DNA of 57,510 bases from Bacteroidales bacterium. Lineage in GTDB: Bacteria; Bacteroidota; Bacteroidia; Bacteroidales; F082. Below the pieces are notes generated by a model. That model ran no database searches. It had not been told where the DNA came from and saw nothing but the letters and a program-made list of their open reading frames with translations. Below are positions 56,564 through 57,510 of the stretch, piece after piece (the first letter of the stretch is position 1; every line of letters starts with the position of its first letter). Location of the stretch: contig JAKSNC010000011.1 of assembly GCA_024400195.1 (NCBI GenBank), positions 1 through 57,510 of the forward strand, read 5' to 3'. Position numbers and translations under genes: made by a program.

Positions 56564-57346
56564 TTATTCTCTTATATATTCGTTGTTACAACTTTGTTTT
56601 GTTGGAAGTTCGATCTTGTATGTTAAAGACACTCCGAGATATGAAAACCAGTCGGTTGTGTCCTTATTGCCTCGTTGAACGCCGGCAGGGTAGTGTCCTG
56701 TAGGATCAGTGTAGTCGTGTCCGTTTACGATGGCATGTTCTTCGGGATAAAGACCATGGACATCGTCGAGATAATCGGTGAAGGTCTTGTTCATACGCCA
56801 TTCCAAAGCAAGGCATATTTTTTTTGAGACGCTGCATTTCATTCCTACGCCGAATGGTATTGTGACTGCTGAAGTAGAGTACGACTCGCCTTCTGTATGA
56901 AGTCCTGAAAGTTTTGTTCCGTCCATGGCTTTCGGCGTGAACATTATGAAGCCGACTCCGCCCAAAATGTACGGCGATATGAAATTCTTCTTGCTTCCGG
57001 TTTTGTAATTGAAGAAGTTGAATTCCGCCACAAGGCTGAAGTCGTGGATGTTCGTTTTGAAGTCGAGGCCTCTTTCTTCGCGATATTTGACTTTTTCATC
57101 GCTTCCCTCAATGTTGATGTTGTTGTAAGACAGACGGAAAGCCCATCGTGAACTTTCATAGTAACGCGCAAGCACACCCCAACTTATCTGCGTTTCGTCA
57201 AATATCTTGTTCGGATTAATGTCTCCCATATAGAACGATGCACTTCCGTTAAGTCCGATTTCTATAACTTGGGCACGACCTTTCAAAGAAATGCCGAGCA
57301 TAAAAGTCATTAGAATCAAAAAACAGCGTGCGGTTACTCTCTTCAT
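56564..57346 (-). CDS. porG: PorG-like type IX secretion outer-membrane protein (DUF6089)
   Basis: 260 residues. Signal peptide (FMLGISLKGRAQ), then an eight-stranded-type barrel: EIGLNGSASFYMGDINPNK, WGVLARYYESSRWAFRLSYN, FSLVAEFNFFNYKTGSKKNF and ISPYILGGVGFIMFTPKA. The pattern matches the DUF6089 family that includes PorG, a T9SS component of Porphyromonas gingivalis. There too the gene lies directly ahead of uppS, bamA and two ompH genes. The assignment combines sequence pattern and synteny. Confidence 0.82.
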   Translation of the reverse strand: MKRVTARCFLILMTFMLGISLKGRAQVIEIGLNGSASFYMGDINPNKIFDETQISWGVLARYYESSRWAFRLSYNNINIEGSDEKVKYREERGLDFKTNIHDFSLVAEFNFFNYKTGSKKNFISPYILGGVGFIMFTPKAMDGTKLSGLHTEGESYSTSAVTIPFGVGMKCSVSKKICLALEWRMNKTFTDYLDDVHGLYPEEHAIVNGHDYTDPTGHYPAGVQRGNKDTTDWFSYLGVSLTYKIELPTKQSCNNEYIRE

Positions 57347-57384
57347 CTGAAAAAAACAGTTTTTTTACAACCTGTAATAAACGG

Positions 57385-57415
57385 CAAAAATACGAATTTA
57401 TTTCCTTAGTTTGAA
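57385..57415 (-). promoter_or_regulatory. Promoter for the porG-uppS-bamA-ompH operon
   Basis: TATTTTTG on the minus strand (57385-57392) with TTTC at 57412-57415 as the -33 element, separated by 19 bases. Leader of about 35 bases. Confidence 0.6.
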
Positions 57416-57417
57416 AC

Positions 57418-57425
57418 TATTTTTG
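57418..57425 (+). promoter_or_regulatory. Possible -7 box reading off the right end
   Basis: TATTTTTG on the plus strand. No ORF is seen before the window ends, so its gene would lie outside. Nothing else was recognised in 57426-57510. Confidence 0.3.
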
Positions 57426-57510
57426 CCTTTGTTTTCGCTACAGATACATAAAAATCTTTAGAAGCTGTTTTGATTTCTTACAATGATAATTATATTGTAT
57501 GTCATTTCGA

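Overview
The window looks like a chromosomal segment of an uncultured member of the Bacteroidota, most likely Bacteroidales. Four things support this. Promoter -7 boxes of the Bacteroidota form TAnnTTTG precede most transcription units. Shine-Dalgarno sequences are scarce. Type IX secretion (T9SS) sorting domains occur on three proteins, and a PorG homologue lies in a porG-uppS-bamA-ompH-ompH cluster like the one known from Porphyromonas. Bacteroidota-type lipoproteins and outer-membrane barrels are also common. I see no tRNA, rRNA, CRISPR array, transposase or prophage.

Layout. 1-4 kb: a terminator, a murL-murD2 pair (alternative route to D-Glu in peptidoglycan) and a T9SS cargo protein. 4-13.2 kb (minus): tamL, a sugar-type MFS transporter, a nucleotidyltransferase, ligA, a membrane protein, then a DUF2007 gene coupled to a short RelA/SpoT synthetase. 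13.2-17.2 kb (plus): wzx, wzz and a wzy/ligase-type gene. 17.3-20.2 kb (minus): a helix-hairpin-helix outer-membrane protein and a PorV/PorQ-like barrel. 20.2-24.3 kb: DUF456 protein, NlpC/P60 endopeptidase, a 7TM-HD (PgpH-like) protein and a WbqC-like protein. 24.4-27.8 kb: LytS-type kinase, LytTR regulator and an orphan extracytoplasmic solute-binding lipoprotein. 27.8-31.1 kb: thrS-infC-rpmI-rplT. 31.1-32.7 kb (minus): pyrB-pyrI behind an attenuator-like leader. 33-43.5 kb: an AT-rich cluster of exported proteins ending in a 2107-residue SpvB/RHS giant. 43.5-47.1 kb: argS, rsmE, DUF4159 and a zinc-ribbon protein. 47.2-49 kb (minus): small membrane protein, HIRAN protein and WYL regulator. 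49-57.3 kb (minus): hutU, a lipoprotein-type nitroreductase, two Skp/OmpH chaperones, bamA, uppS and porG.

How the parts fit. Envelope biogenesis dominates: peptidoglycan precursor synthesis (MurL/MurD2), undecaprenyl diphosphate synthesis (UppS), outer-membrane assembly (BamA, two OmpH proteins, TamL), T9SS (PorG plus cargo) and polysaccharide export and polymerisation. The most unusual items are: (1) a translated-leader/terminator arrangement before pyrB that parallels enterobacterial pyrBI attenuation; (2) the YadA-head protein, YD-repeat/T9SS mini-protein and RHS giant operon, which has no obvious immunity gene; (3) a WYL regulator next to a HIRAN gene whose promoter carries a strong inverted repeat; and (4) an infC gene whose only plausible start is a non-canonical ATA behind a strong Shine-Dalgarno sequence.
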